Shown here in pieces: positions 1 through 12,057 of a DNA stretch of 64,000 bases. The notes under the pieces were generated by a model that saw only the letters and a list, made by a program, of their open reading frames with translations, ran no database searches and was not told where the DNA came from. The translations under genes were made by a program, and so were the position numbers. Source of the stretch: Ralstonia sp. RRA (GTDB taxonomy: Bacteria > Pseudomonadota > Gammaproteobacteria > Burkholderiales > Burkholderiaceae); contig NZ_CP146091.1 in NCBI RefSeq assembly GCF_037023145.1, positions 3,038,001 through 3,102,000 of the forward strand. Reading direction: 5' to 3'. Numbering within the stretch: position 1 is the first letter of the stretch; each line of letters starts with the position of its first letter.

Positions 1-2376
<2,376 letters not shown>

Positions 2377-2540
2377 CTATAACGAGTATGTCTCGTTACA
2401 GGCTGAGTTCTCGCGTTGTGCCGTATTCCAAGACAATCTTTCGATTGCTCTGGTAATACTGGTTGATACAATCACAACCCAGTGTCGCGTTACTACCGAG
2501 CATCTCATCAATGCTCCGCGACACCTTTACTACATTCCAT

Positions 2541-2554
2541 ATTGTTAAAGAACA
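2541..2554 (-). promoter_or_regulatory. Spacer boxA antitermination site before 23S
   Basis: The minus strand reads TGTTCTTTAACAAT, close to the boxA consensus TGCTCTTTAACA bound by NusB/S10. Its place between tRNA-Ala and 23S matches the second boxA of classical rrn operons. A matching copy precedes 16S at about 4589-4601. Confidence 0.75.
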
Positions 2555-2582
2555 GCCGAACTTTTACGCTCGTCTTGGCTAG

Positions 2583-2628
2583 GCCAAATGCAAACACCAT
2601 CGACGCATCGTCGATGCTTGCATTTGGC
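2583..2628 (-). other. Long hairpin in the 16S-23S spacer
   Basis: An almost perfect stem: 11 bp (2583-2593 with 2618-2628) plus an inner 8 bp (2598-2605 with 2609-2616) and a 3-nt loop. It lies between tRNA-Ala and the spacer boxA. It is probably an RNA-processing stem of the rrn precursor, for example an RNase III substrate; the function is inferred from position and shape. Confidence 0.6.
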
Positions 2629-2641
2629 AACCAAAAGGTAT

Positions 2642-2717
2642 TGGTGGAGGATGACGGGATCGAACCGACGACCCCCTGCTTGCAAAGCAGGTGCTCTCCC
2701 AGCTGAGCTAATCCCCC
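2642..2717 (-). tRNA. alaT: tRNA-Ala (TGC)
   Basis: A 76-nt cloverleaf on the minus strand, beginning GGGGGATTAGCTCAGC and ending with an encoded CCA. The anticodon loop reads CTTTGCAAG, giving anticodon TGC. It is the second tRNA of the 16S-23S spacer. Confidence 0.97.
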
Positions 2718-2753
2718 AGTCACGGCAGAGAACTTCTTCCACCGTCCGTAACT

Positions 2754-2830
2754 TGGTGGGTCTGGTAGGACTTGAACCTACGACCCCCGCCTTATCAAGA
2801 CGGTGCTCTAACCACCTGAGCTACAGACCC
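2754..2830 (-). tRNA. ileT: tRNA-Ile (GAT)
   Basis: A 77-nt cloverleaf on the minus strand, beginning GGGTCTGTAGCTCAGG and ending in CCA, with anticodon GAT in the loop CTTGATAAG. It is the first spacer tRNA after 16S, the standard order Ile then Ala. Confidence 0.97.
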
Positions 2831-2851
2831 TTGGCTGTAACATCAAACAAA

Positions 2852-2882
2852 CCGATAAGTGTGGACGCCTAACGTCGGATGC
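2852..2882 (-). other. 3' arm of the 16S processing stem
   Basis: Just downstream of 16S, the minus strand contains CCACACTTATCGG, which is the reverse complement of CCGATAAGTGTGG in the 16S leader at about 4571-4583. Further pairing reaches GCATCC near 2877-2882 with GGATGC near 4550-4555. Such long stems enclosing 16S are RNase III substrates. Confidence 0.7.
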
Positions 2883-2889
2883 ACGCTCT

Positions 2890-4425
<1,536 letters not shown>

Positions 4426-4549
4426 CAATCTGCTGTTTTCGCTCTTTACGAGCGGTCGCTCACTCTCAGAATCTGACTTGAACTTTCGTTCAAACCTTAC
4501 TTCTGTGCGAGCACTTCATTACTTGTAAGCTAGCGAATTTACATTCGCC

Positions 4550-4601
4550 GCATCCAGTATTAAGCGCCCACACTTATCGGCTGTTTGCTTGTTAAAGAAC
4601 T
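4550..4601 (-). promoter_or_regulatory. rrn leader: 5' arm of the 16S stem and boxA
   Basis: The minus strand carries boxA (AGTTCTTTAACAA, about 4589-4601), followed by the 5' arm pairing with the sequence after 16S (core CCGATAAGTGTGG). This is the normal leader arrangement for rRNA antitermination and processing. Confidence 0.7.
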
Positions 4602-4655
4602 GCGCGATCAACTTTGTTCACCGCGTCGCTGCGTTTGCTGCAGCAGAGAAACGAG

Positions 4656-4684
4656 ATTATGCAGAGCTTTTTCGTCGCTGTCAA
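4656..4684 (-). promoter_or_regulatory. rrn operon promoter
   Basis: On the minus strand a perfect -35 TTGACA (4679-4684) is separated by exactly 17 bp from -10 CATAAT (4656-4661), giving a start near 4649, about 220 nt before 16S. Directly upstream lies an A/T-rich stretch (GATAAAAATTCTT), a plausible UP element. This is the strongest sigma-70-like promoter in the window. Confidence 0.85.
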
Positions 4685-4689
4685 CAACT

Positions 4690-5039
4690 TGCTGAAGAAT
4701 TTTTATCGTTCAACGCGCTGCTAACTTACTACCGCGACACCACCCGATCACTACTACCAATCGGCCGGAAACCCGCACCACCACTACTTCTCCACCGCCC
4801 CAACACCACCGCCTCAACCTTCGTTTCGGCGCTGTGTCGTGCAGCGAGGGGCGAACTATAGGCGGGTTCCGGGAGGTTGGCAACACCTTTGTCGTGACGG
4901 GTTGATGACGACCCGATAAAGAATCACCGCCAGCCCAGTCTGCGCCTACGATTGCCGGTCAAAAGCAGCTGCAAAATGACCCAAAGGATACCCGAGATGA
5001 TTACTCGGGTATTCCCTAGATCACTCGGCCAGCGCGCTC
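4690..5039. other. Intergenic region upstream of the rRNA promoter
   Basis: No convincing gene. It holds the UP-element side of the rrn promoter and, at 4989-5011, an inverted repeat (TACCCGAG, 7-nt loop, CTCGGGTA) beyond the end of the minus-strand enoyl-CoA hydratase gene. The hairpin lacks a T-run, so it is at best a weak terminator. Confidence 0.5.
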
Positions 5040-5816
5040 TTACTGGTGCTTGAACGCCGGCGCCCGCTTCTCCAGGAAGGCGCGCATGCCTTCTTTCTGG
5101 TCTTCCGTGGCAAAAGTGGCGTGGAACAGGCGCCGCTCCAGATGCACGCCTTCGGTGAGCGACGTCTCGTAGGCGGCGTTGATCGACTCCTTGATCATCA
5201 TGACCGTCGGCAGCGAGAAGCTGGCGATGGTTTCTGCGGCCTGGATGGCTTCGTCGAGCAGCTTGTCGGCGGGGATGACGCGTGAGACCAAGCCCGCGCG
5301 CTCGGCCTCTTCGGCACCCATCATGCGGGCGGTCAGGCAGAGGTCCATGGCTTTGGCCTTGGAGACGGCGCGCGGCAGGCGCTGCGTACCACCTGCGCCA
5401 GGCATGGTGCCGAGCTTGATTTCGGGCTGGCCGAACTTGGCGGTATCCGCGGCGAGGATGATGTCGCACATCATGGCCAATTCGCAGCCGCCACCCAGGG
5501 CGTAGCCGGCCACCGCGGCGATCACCGGTTTGCGGATGCGGCGGATGGTTTCCCAGTTGCGGGTGATGTATTCGTTCTTATAGACGGTAGCGAAGTCGTA
5601 GTCGGCCATGGCGGCGATGTCTGCGCCCGCGGCAAACGCCTTCTCGCTGCCGGTGATGACGATGGCGCCAATGCTGGCGTCGGCATCGAAGGCGAGCAGC
5701 GCAGCGCCCAATTCATCCATGAGCGCATCGTTCAGCGCATTGAGCGCCTTCGGACGGTTCAACGTAACAAGACCAACACGACCGCGCGTTTCGACCAGAA
5801 TGTTTTCGTAGGACAT
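5040..5816 (-). CDS. Enoyl-CoA hydratase (crotonase family)
   Basis: A 258-aa crotonase-fold enzyme that should hydrate 2-enoyl-CoA esters to 3-hydroxyacyl-CoA in the cytoplasm. Both catalytic glutamates are present: Glu112 in GGGCELAM and Glu132 in FGQPEIKLG. The oxyanion-hole segment KAFAAGADI lies near residues 59-67. Length and motifs match short-chain enoyl-CoA hydratases such as EchA8 and PaaF. It diverges from paaG with an 83-bp gap containing a palindromic operator, so a PaaF-type role in phenylacetate degradation is likely but not proven; general beta-oxidation is the alternative. Confidence 0.93.
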   Translation of the reverse strand: MSYENILVETRGRVGLVTLNRPKALNALNDALMDELGAALLAFDADASIGAIVITGSEKAFAAGADIAAMADYDFATVYKNEYITRNWETIRRIRKPVIAAVAGYALGGGCELAMMCDIILAADTAKFGQPEIKLGTMPGAGGTQRLPRAVSKAKAMDLCLTARMMGAEEAERAGLVSRVIPADKLLDEAIQAAETIASFSLPTVMMIKESINAAYETSLTEGVHLERRLFHATFATEDQKEGMRAFLEKRAPAFKHQ

Positions 5817-5843
5817 GGAAGCTCCAGTTGGAATGGATGTAAT

Positions 5844-5869
5844 ATTAGCCGACCAACCGGTCGGTTAAT
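5844..5869. promoter_or_regulatory. TetR-type palindromic operator between divergent acyl-CoA genes
   Basis: Inverted repeat ATTAGCCGACC - 4 nt - GGTCGGTTAAT, with 10 of 11 positions complementary, centred between the start codons at 5816 and 5900. A partial further copy (AATCAACCGAT) follows at 5871-5881. TetR-family regulators of phenylacetate and fatty-acid genes (PaaR and related) bind sites of this kind in betaproteobacteria. The regulator is not in the window, so its identity is inferred. Confidence 0.6.
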
Positions 5870-5899
5870 CAATCAACCGATGACTGAGGAGGAGACAAG

Positions 5900-6688
5900 A
5901 TGACGAGCCCGACCATTCTGCTCGACTGGCACGATCGCGTGGCAACCATCACGTTGAACCGGCCCGACCAGCTCAACAGCTTCACGGCCGGCATGCACCT
6001 TGAACTGCGCGAGGCGCTAGATAAGGTGGAGCGCCAGCACGCGCGGGCGCTGATCCTGACCGGTGCCGGGCGTGGTTTCTGTGCGGGGCAGGATCTCTCC
6101 GAGCTCAATTTCACGCCTGGGCAGATGACGGACCTGGGCGCACTCATCGACGAGCAGTTCAACCCGTTGGTGCGCCGGCTGCGGGCGCTGCCGTTGCCCG
6201 TCATTGCTGCGGTGAACGGTGTGGCGGCCGGTGCGGGCGCCAACCTGGCGCTGGCGTGCGACATCGTGATGGCGGCGGAAAGTGCCTGCTTCCTGCAGGC
6301 ATTTGTGAAGATCGGACTGTTGCCGGATTCAGGCGATACGTGGTTCCTGCCCCAGCGCATCGGCGTGGCACGGGCGATGGGGTTGGCGATGCTGGGCGAG
6401 AAGCTCGACGCCAAGACCGCGCTGTCCTGGGGGCTGATCTGGGGTGTCTATCACGATGCCAAAATTCTGATGACCGAGGTGTCGGCCATGGCCGACCACC
6501 TGTCCAAGCAGCCGACGCGGGCGCTGGCCGCCATCAAGCGCGCCATGCATGCCGCGCCCACGCAGTCGCTCGACGCTCAGCTTGATCTGGAGCGCGACCT
6601 GCAGCGCGAACTCGGCAACTCTCACGACTATGCCGAGGGTGTGAACGCCTTCCTCCACAAGCGCCCCGCCCACTTCACTGGTGAATAA
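5900..6688 (+). CDS. paaG: 2-(1,2-epoxy-1,2-dihydrophenyl)acetyl-CoA isomerase PaaG
   Basis: A 262-aa crotonase-fold isomerase that converts ring-epoxidised phenylacetyl-CoA to the oxepin-CoA and also moves double bonds later in the aerobic phenylacetate pathway. It lacks the hydratase glutamate pair and instead carries an aspartate in LLPDSGDTW (about residue 143), the catalytic Asp pattern of PaaG. The oxyanion-hole region is GFCAGQDL (59-66). The start has a strong Shine-Dalgarno (GAGGAGGAG). It heads an operon with paaI and paaK. Confidence 0.9.
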   Translation: MTSPTILLDWHDRVATITLNRPDQLNSFTAGMHLELREALDKVERQHARALILTGAGRGFCAGQDLSELNFTPGQMTDLGALIDEQFNPLVRRLRALPLPVIAAVNGVAAGAGANLALACDIVMAAESACFLQAFVKIGLLPDSGDTWFLPQRIGVARAMGLAMLGEKLDAKTALSWGLIWGVYHDAKILMTEVSAMADHLSKQPTRALAAIKRAMHAAPTQSLDAQLDLERDLQRELGNSHDYAEGVNAFLHKRPAHFTGE

Positions 6689-6698
6689 AGGAATCCGT

Positions 6699-7157
6699 GT
6701 GACCGAGACCGCCCTCCAGGATGCACAGGCACTGGCCGAAGCGACCAGCAAGAGCATGTATGACGCCGATGCCTGCACCCGCTGGCTCGGCATGCGCATT
6801 GAGGCGGTCGGCCCCGGCTATGCGCGCCTGACCATGACCGTGCGGCCTGAATTCCTCAACGGACACCGCACATGTCATGGCGGGCTGATCTTCACGCTGG
6901 CCGACTCGGCCTTTGCGTTTGCCTGCAACAGCCACAACCACAACACGGTGGCGGCAGGCTGCAGCGTCGAATTCCTGCACCCGGCGCACGGCGGCGACGT
7001 ATTGACCGCCGAGGCAACCGAACAGGTCCTGTCCGGCCGGCACGGCGTGTACGACGTACACATTTCCAATCAAAGCGGTGAGGTGGTCGCCATGTTCCGC
7101 GGCAAGTCTGCGCAGATTCGCGGCCACGTCATTCCCGTCCCGGATAGCACTGAATAG
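6699..7157 (+). CDS. paaI: Hydroxyphenylacetyl-CoA thioesterase PaaI
   Basis: A hotdog-fold thioesterase of about 152 aa that releases CoA from ring-hydroxylated phenylacetyl-CoA and other dead-end intermediates. The signature CHGGLIFTLADSAFAFA (from about residue 59) holds the HGG turn and the conserved Asp. I chose the GTG at 6699 because AAAGGA at 6687-6692 is well spaced; an upstream in-frame GTG at 6681 would overlap paaG by 8 nt and add six residues. It lies between paaG and paaK, as in other paa clusters. Confidence 0.9.
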   Translation: MTETALQDAQALAEATSKSMYDADACTRWLGMRIEAVGPGYARLTMTVRPEFLNGHRTCHGGLIFTLADSAFAFACNSHNHNTVAAGCSVEFLHPAHGGDVLTAEATEQVLSGRHGVYDVHISNQSGEVVAMFRGKSAQIRGHVIPVPDSTE

Positions 7158-7244
7158 TAGGCACCGATTGCCCTCTATATGTAGAGCCCCCTGATTGCGC
7201 CAACACAAGAGGATGCCGCACGACGGCGCCCCAAGGAGACCCGC

Positions 7245-8549
7245 ATGCGCCCCCGCTCGACCGACCTGCCGCTCGACCCGATCGAGACCGCCAGCCGTGA
7301 CGCCATCCAGGCGCTGCAGCTCGACCGCCTGAAGCACAGCCTGGCCCACGCGTACGAGAACGTACCGGCGTACCGGGCCAAGTTTGATGCGGCGGGCGTG
7401 CATCCGTCGGAGCTGCAGTCGCTGGCCGATCTGGCGAAGTTTCCCTTCACGACCAAGGCGGATTTGCGCGACAACTACCCGTTCGGGATGTTTGCCGTGC
7501 CGCAGGATCGCGTTGCGCGCATCCACGCCTCATCGGGGACGACGGGCAAACCCACCGTGGTCGGCTACACGCTGGCAGATATCGACACCTGGGCCGGGCT
7601 GGTGGCGCGCTCGATTCGTGCGGCAGGGGCGCGACGCGGCGACAAGGTCCACGTGAGCTACGGCTATGGCCTCTTCACGGGTGGCCTGGGCGCGCACTAC
7701 GGCGTCGAGCGCGCGGGGCTGACGGCCATCCCCTTCGGCGGCGGGCAAACCGAGCGGCAGGTGCAGCTCATCCGCGATTTCCAGCCGCAGATCATCATGG
7801 TGACGCCCAGCTACATGCTGGCGATTGCGGACGAGTTCGAACGGCAAGGCATGGACCCGGCCGCGTCGAGCCTGCAGATCGGCATCTTCGGCGCGGAGCC
7901 GTGGACACCCGAGATGCGTGCGGCCATTGAGGCGCGCATGGGGCTGTCGGCTGTGGATATCTATGGCCTATCGGAGGTGATGGGCCCAGGTGTCGCCAGC
8001 GAATGCGCTGAGACCAAGGACGGCCCGACCATCTGGGAAGACCATTTCTACCCCGAGATCATCGACCCGAACACCGGCGAGGTGCTGCCCGATGGCGAAT
8101 TCGGCGAACTGGTGTTCACGTCGCTGACCAAGGAAGCCATGCCAGTGGTTCGCTACCGCACGCGCGACCTGACGCGCCTGCTGCCGGGCACCGCGCGCCC
8201 GGGCTTCCGTCGGATGGAAAAGATCACCGGTCGCTGCGACGACATGATGATCGTGCGCGGCGTGAACGTGTTTCCCTCGCAAATCGAAGAGTTGATCCTG
8301 AAACACGCAGCGCTGTCACCGCACTATCAATGCGTGCTCGCCAAGGAAGGGCCTCTGGATACGTTGACGGTACGAGTAGAAGCTGCGCTGGGCGCCTCGG
8401 CGGACGTTGCCAAATCGGCAAGCAGCCAGTTGGCGCACGACATCAAGTCGCTGATTGGCGTGACAGCCACGATTGAAATTCTGGCGACCGGCGGCATCGA
8501 GCGTTCGGTCGGCAAGGCGCGCCGCGTGGTGGACTTGCGGCGCGGATAA
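7245..8549 (+). CDS. paaK: Phenylacetate-CoA ligase PaaK
   Basis: A 434-aa ANL-superfamily ligase that activates phenylacetate to phenylacetyl-CoA with ATP, the first step of the pathway. The P-loop-like SSGTTGKP is at residues 96-103, and the adenylate-binding YGLSE segment and the C-terminal hinge region (GRCDDMMIVRGVNVFP) are present. Length is typical. A good ribosome site (AAGGAG) precedes the start. It ends 9 nt from the convergent mltA stop. The paaABCDE oxygenase genes are not in this window. Confidence 0.95.
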   Translation: MRPRSTDLPLDPIETASRDAIQALQLDRLKHSLAHAYENVPAYRAKFDAAGVHPSELQSLADLAKFPFTTKADLRDNYPFGMFAVPQDRVARIHASSGTTGKPTVVGYTLADIDTWAGLVARSIRAAGARRGDKVHVSYGYGLFTGGLGAHYGVERAGLTAIPFGGGQTERQVQLIRDFQPQIIMVTPSYMLAIADEFERQGMDPAASSLQIGIFGAEPWTPEMRAAIEARMGLSAVDIYGLSEVMGPGVASECAETKDGPTIWEDHFYPEIIDPNTGEVLPDGEFGELVFTSLTKEAMPVVRYRTRDLTRLLPGTARPGFRRMEKITGRCDDMMIVRGVNVFPSQIEELILKHAALSPHYQCVLAKEGPLDTLTVRVEAALGASADVAKSASSQLAHDIKSLIGVTATIEILATGGIERSVGKARRVVDLRRG

Positions 8550-8558
8550 TCCTCGCGA

Positions 8559-9701
8559 TTAGCGGGTGGCGACGCCGACGCTACCGCCCTTCGGCACCAG
8601 CACCCACAGCCGGCCGGCCTGCTTCATGCGCCCGGCCAGATCGCCCGCGGCATCGCCGTGGCCAAAGTAATAGTCGGCACGCACGGCGCCACGGATGGCC
8701 GAACCCACGTCCTGCGCGAACACCAGCTTCTGGATCGGCTCGGTCGACAGCGGCTTGGTGGTCGACAAGAACACCGGCGAACCGAGCGGGATGAACGTCG
8801 GGTCCACCGCAATCGAGCGCTCGTCCGTGAGCGGCACGCCCAGCTTGCCGATGGGGCCGCCGGTGTTGCCCGGGGTTTCTGCAAAGAAGACGTAGCGCGG
8901 GTTGATGTTGAGCATCTCTTCAACGCGGCCCGGGTTGGCGCGTGCCCACGCCTTGATGCCTTGCATGGTCGCCTGCACAGGCGTGATCTCGCCCTGGTCG
9001 AGCAGCCAGCGGGCAAACGAGCGGAACGGCTGGTTGTTGGTGCCGCCCACGCCTAGACGCATGATGCCGCCCTCTTCCAGCTGGACCTGGCCCGAGCCCT
9101 GAATCTGCAGGAAGGCCGCCTCGACCGGGTCATCCACCCACACGACTTCCTGCCCCTGCAGCGCCGGGCTGCGGATCAACTGCGCGCGCGCCGGCAACGT
9201 CTTGCCGCGCCAAGCGGCAGGCATGCGATACAGCGGCGTCTGATAGATACCGTGGCGGGTGCGCGAGCCACGCAGCAGTGGCTCGTAATAGCCGGTGACC
9301 AGGCCACTGTCGGTGCCGTCGTCCTTCACCACGCGATACGGCGTGAAGTTCTCTTCAAAGAAGACGCGCATGGCGATCGGATCGCCGGCGTCGACCATCA
9401 GGCCGGCGGCACACACGCGTGCCCATTCGGCGCGGCGCTTCATGGCCTGGCAATTCGATTGCAATGCAGGCCAGGCAGAGGCGAGATCGTCCGTCGTCCA
9501 GCCCGTCACGTCGGCCCAGTTGGCCTGGTCCAGATGACCACCGAGCGTGCCAGTAGGTGGCTGCGGCGTTTCGACGCGCGGCGGCGGACCGCTGGTGCAC
9601 GCTGCAAGCAAAACGGCGACCAGCGCAGCGGCCAGCCCGGCCCATCCGCGGCGGGGTGCCGTGCGGACCGGCGTCAATGCATCCAAGGTTGCTGCTGTCA
9701 T
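8559..9701 (-). CDS. mltA: Membrane-bound lytic murein transglycosylase A
   Basis: A lipoprotein of about 380 aa that cleaves the MurNAc-GlcNAc bond of peptidoglycan to leave 1,6-anhydroMurNAc ends. The N-terminus is a lipoprotein signal with lipobox LLAAC (lipidated Cys35). The MltA domain (IQGSGQVQLEEGG) and the C-terminal 3D domain (AVDPTFIPLGSPVF, then FAQDVGSAIRG with the catalytic Asp, and YYFGHGDAAG) are clear. I chose the ATG at 9701 because it gives a proper signal peptide; the frame stays open further upstream without one. Confidence 0.93.
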   Translation of the reverse strand: MTAATLDALTPVRTAPRRGWAGLAAALVAVLLAACTSGPPPRVETPQPPTGTLGGHLDQANWADVTGWTTDDLASAWPALQSNCQAMKRRAEWARVCAAGLMVDAGDPIAMRVFFEENFTPYRVVKDDGTDSGLVTGYYEPLLRGSRTRHGIYQTPLYRMPAAWRGKTLPARAQLIRSPALQGQEVVWVDDPVEAAFLQIQGSGQVQLEEGGIMRLGVGGTNNQPFRSFARWLLDQGEITPVQATMQGIKAWARANPGRVEEMLNINPRYVFFAETPGNTGGPIGKLGVPLTDERSIAVDPTFIPLGSPVFLSTTKPLSTEPIQKLVFAQDVGSAIRGAVRADYYFGHGDAAGDLAGRMKQAGRLWVLVPKGGSVGVATR

Positions 9702-9739
9702 GCCTGTTTCATCCTGTCCGGCGAGGTGGGGGGCTTGGC

Positions 9740-9745
9740 TACAAT
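9740..9745 (+). promoter_or_regulatory. -10 element of the small membrane protein gene
   Basis: TACAAT in the context GGCTACAATG, 28 nt before the ATG at 9774. The same GCTACAATG context precedes the M61 peptidase gene. No clear -35 is visible. Confidence 0.45.
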
Positions 9746-9773
9746 GCCGGCACCCACGCTTTTTGCCTCGACC

Positions 9774-10007
9774 ATGAGCGAATTCTTTGAAAACCATCCG
9801 ATGATGCTGTTCGGCCTGGAGGCCGGCGTGGCGCTGTTCCTGCTGATCTTCATCGTGATCTGGACCATGTCCGGCGCCAAGAAGCATCCGCGCCCGCTGC
9901 GCGCCCCGCCCAGCCATCCGTCGCGCCAGGGTGAAGCCGTCAAGCCCCCGGAATCGACCGACGCCGCGCAAAAAGATTCGCAGCCGGCCAAGCCCGACGC
10001 CAGCTGA
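9774..10007 (+). CDS. Small single-pass membrane protein, unknown function
   Basis: A 77-aa protein starting MSEFFENHPMM. One strong transmembrane helix spans roughly residues 9-31, followed by a basic then Pro/Ser/Lys-rich cytoplasmic-type tail. I prefer the ATG at 9774; an in-frame ATG at 9744 overlaps a likely -10 hexamer. It lies between divergent mltA and convergent apaG, whose stop codons abut (10005-10007 and 10008-10010). I do not recognise a family with a known role. Confidence 0.65.
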   Translation: MSEFFENHPMMLFGLEAGVALFLLIFIVIWTMSGAKKHPRPLRAPPSHPSRQGEAVKPPESTDAAQKDSQPAKPDAS

Positions 10008-10382
10008 TCAGTGCAGCATGCGCGGCATCACCAGCGCAAATTCGGGGATCGGCGCCTCGAAGCGGTGACCGTCTTCGGCCACGCAGAAGTATTCGCCGCG
10101 CATCGTACCCACGGGCGTCTTGATGGTCGCCCAACTCGTGTATTCGAACGACTCGCCCGGCGGCAGCAGCGGCTGATGGCCGACCACCCCCAAGCCGCTG
10201 ACTTCCTGTACCTGATCATCGGCATCCGTAATCACCCAATGACGCGAGATCAGCTGGCTTGGCACATCGCCGGTATTGCGAATGGTGATGGTGTAGGCAA
10301 ACGCGTAGTTGCCTTGTTCCGGCTCGGATTGCTCCGACAGATAGCGCGCCCGGACCTGGACGGTGAGTTCGTAGCTCGGCAT
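10008..10382 (-). CDS. apaG: ApaG domain protein
   Basis: A 124-aa single-domain ApaG protein, an immunoglobulin-like beta-sandwich. Conserved stretches include AFAYTITIRNTG (27-38), SRHWVITD (about 46-53), GVVGHQPLLPPGESFEYTS (85-103) and MRGEYFC. ApaG is linked genetically to Co2+/Mg2+ homeostasis in enterobacteria, but its biochemical role is uncertain. It diverges from rpe across about 128 bp. Confidence 0.93.
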   Translation of the reverse strand: MPSYELTVQVRARYLSEQSEPEQGNYAFAYTITIRNTGDVPSQLISRHWVITDADDQVQEVSGLGVVGHQPLLPPGESFEYTSWATIKTPVGTMRGEYFCVAEDGHRFEAPIPEFALVMPRMLH

Positions 10383-10462
10383 GACGATCCACTATAAGAA
10401 TGGCGCCCATTGTGCGGCATGGTCGTGGCAGCGGCAAGGCACGACCTGACGGCTGATCCGGC

Positions 10463-10468
10463 TAAAAT
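10463..10468 (+). promoter_or_regulatory. -10 element upstream of rpe
   Basis: TAAAAT in CGGCTAAAATAGCGGCC, 43 nt before the rpe start. A similar CGCTAAAATAG box precedes grxD. No strong -35 is visible, so confidence is moderate. Confidence 0.45.
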
Positions 10469-10510
10469 AGCGGCCTTCTTCGCGTACTTGCGCCTTATCC
10501 GCCTCTCATC

Positions 10511-11236
10511 ATGTCTGCCGCCATCGATCCGTCCGGTTTCCGCATTGCCCCGTCCATCCTGTCCGCCGACTTTGCCCGCCTGGGCGAAGAAGTGCGCCGC
10601 GTGCTCGAATCGGGCGCCGACTGGATCCACTTTGACGTGATGGACAACCACTACGTGCCGAACCTGACCGTCGGCCCGCTGGTGTGCGAGGCGATCCGCC
10701 CACACGCGCAAAAGGACGGCAAGCCGGTGCCGATCGACGTGCACCTGATGGTGAGCCCGGTCGATCGCATCATTCCCGACTTCGCCAAGGCCGGCGCTGA
10801 TCTGATCACCTTCCACCCGGAAGCCTCCGAGCACATCGACCGTTCGCTCGCGCTGATTCGCGACAACGGCTGCAAGGCAGGCCTCGTGTTCAACCCGGCC
10901 ACCCCGCTGCATTACCTCGACCACGTGATGGATCGCCTGGACATGGTGCTGATCATGTCGGTCAACCCGGGCTTTGGCGGCCAGTCGTTCATTCCGGAAG
11001 CGCTGAACAAGCTGCGCGCCGTGCGCCAGAAGCTGGACGCGTACCAGGACAAGACCGGCCGCAAGATCCTGCTGGAGATCGACGGCGGCGTGAAAGCTGA
11101 CAACATCGCTGAAATCGCCAAGGCTGGCGCGGATACGTTCGTCGCCGGTTCGGCCGTGTTCGGCAAGCCTGATGCGGACGGCGGCTACCGCGGCACCGTG
11201 GGCGCGCTGCGCCAAGCGCTGGCCAGCCTGTCGTGA
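10511..11236 (+). CDS. rpe: Ribulose-phosphate 3-epimerase
   Basis: A 241-aa TIM-barrel enzyme interconverting ribulose-5-phosphate and xylulose-5-phosphate in the pentose phosphate pathway and, where present, the Calvin cycle. Signature segments are [16 protein letters not shown] (13-28), [12 protein letters not shown] with metal ligands, [17 protein letters not shown] and the final [11 protein letters not shown]. It is followed by gph with overlapping stop and start, so the two are translationally coupled. Confidence 0.97.
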   Translation: MSAAIDPSGFRIAPSILSADFARLGEEVRRVLESGADWIHFDVMDNHYVPNLTVGPLVCEAIRPHAQKDGKPVPIDVHLMVSPVDRIIPDFAKAGADLITFHPEASEHIDRSLALIRDNGCKAGLVFNPATPLHYLDHVMDRLDMVLIMSVNPGFGGQSFIPEALNKLRAVRQKLDAYQDKTGRKILLEIDGGVKADNIAEIAKAGADTFVAGSAVFGKPDADGGYRGTVGALRQALASLS

Positions 11237-11964
11237 TGACCAGCACCCTGCCGAGCGGCCCCATCCGCGCCGTCATCATCGACCTGGACGGGACGATGGT
11301 CGACACGGCGGGCGACTTCCACGCCGCCATCAACGCGATGCTGGAAGCGCTCGGCGCTGCACCGGACATGTCGACGGAGGAAATCGTCGGCTACGTCGGC
11401 AAGGGCTCGGAGAACCTCGTACGGCGCGTGCTCGACGCGCGCTTGCCGCCCGCCCAGGCCAACAGCCGCTTCGCTGAGGCGCTGGACGCCTACCAGCGCG
11501 CCTACATCGCCATCAACGGCCAGTATGTAAACGTCTATGACGGCGTGCGCGAAGGGCTGGCGGCATTGCGCGATATGGGCCTCGCCCTCGCATGCGTGAC
11601 GAACAAGCCACACGATTTCACGCAGCCGCTGCTGGCCCAGCTCGGTCTGGATGCGTATTTCGACCTCGTCTACCCCGGCGACGCCTTCCCGTATCGCAAG
11701 CCCGATCCGTACCCCATGCTGCGGGTGGCGGAAGCGTTTGGCGTGAATCCGGCTGAAGTCGTGGCGATCGGCGACTCGGAAAACGACGCCCGCGCGGCCC
11801 GCGCCGCCGGCATGCGCGTGCTGGCGGTGCCGTATGGCTACAACCACGGCCAGCCTATACAGCACGCGGGAGCCGATGCTATAGTCGACACACTTTTTGC
11901 GGCAGCGCAGCTGATTCAGCCCTACGCTGAGCCACACAACGCAACATCTGCCGCTTCCAACTGA
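11236..11964 (+). CDS. gph: Phosphoglycolate phosphatase
   Basis: A HAD-superfamily phosphatase of about 242 aa that hydrolyses 2-phosphoglycolate, for example from DNA 3'-end repair or RuBisCO oxygenation. Motif I is IIDLDGTMVDTAGD with the nucleophilic Asp, motif II is the VTNKPH segment, and motifs III/IV are KPDPYPML and AIGDSENDARAARAAG. I use ATG 11236, which overlaps the rpe stop by one base; a GTG directly before it is also possible. rpe-gph pairing next to trpE is common in betaproteobacteria. Confidence 0.94.
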   Translation: MTSTLPSGPIRAVIIDLDGTMVDTAGDFHAAINAMLEALGAAPDMSTEEIVGYVGKGSENLVRRVLDARLPPAQANSRFAEALDAYQRAYIAINGQYVNVYDGVREGLAALRDMGLALACVTNKPHDFTQPLLAQLGLDAYFDLVYPGDAFPYRKPDPYPMLRVAEAFGVNPAEVVAIGDSENDARAARAAGMRVLAVPYGYNHGQPIQHAGADAIVDTLFAAAQLIQPYAEPHNATSAASN

Positions 11965-11970
11965 CGATCC

Positions 11971-12057
11971 ATGTTCCTGAATCGCAAACGCATCTTCGCT
12001 CGTGGTGACCGGGGGGCCTGGCCCTGGCGACCCTGGCACGCCCTCGCTCGGGCGTAA
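11971..12057 (+). CDS. trpL: trp operon leader peptide TrpL
   Basis: A 28-codon open frame beginning MFLNRKRIF and ending ALARA, with three Trp codons at residues 17, 19 and 22 (W-P-W-R-P-W; TGG at 12019, 12025 and 12034). It starts 6 nt after gph and lies 267 nt before trpE. A Trp cluster of this density just upstream of trpE is the hallmark of a transcription-attenuation leader peptide, which stalls ribosomes when charged tRNA-Trp is scarce. The ribosome-binding site is weak. Confidence 0.8.
   Translation: MFLNRKRIFARGDRGAWPWRPWHALARA

Noticed and set aside
4589..4861. A 90-codon plus-strand frame upstream of the rRNA operon
   Set aside because: It overlaps the minus-strand rrn promoter, boxA and UP element and has no ribosome site; the DNA is explained by rRNA control sequences.
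4989..5011. Inverted repeat after the enoyl-CoA hydratase gene as a terminator
   Set aside because: The 8-bp stem has a 7-nt loop and no T-run on either strand, so a separate terminator feature is not supported.
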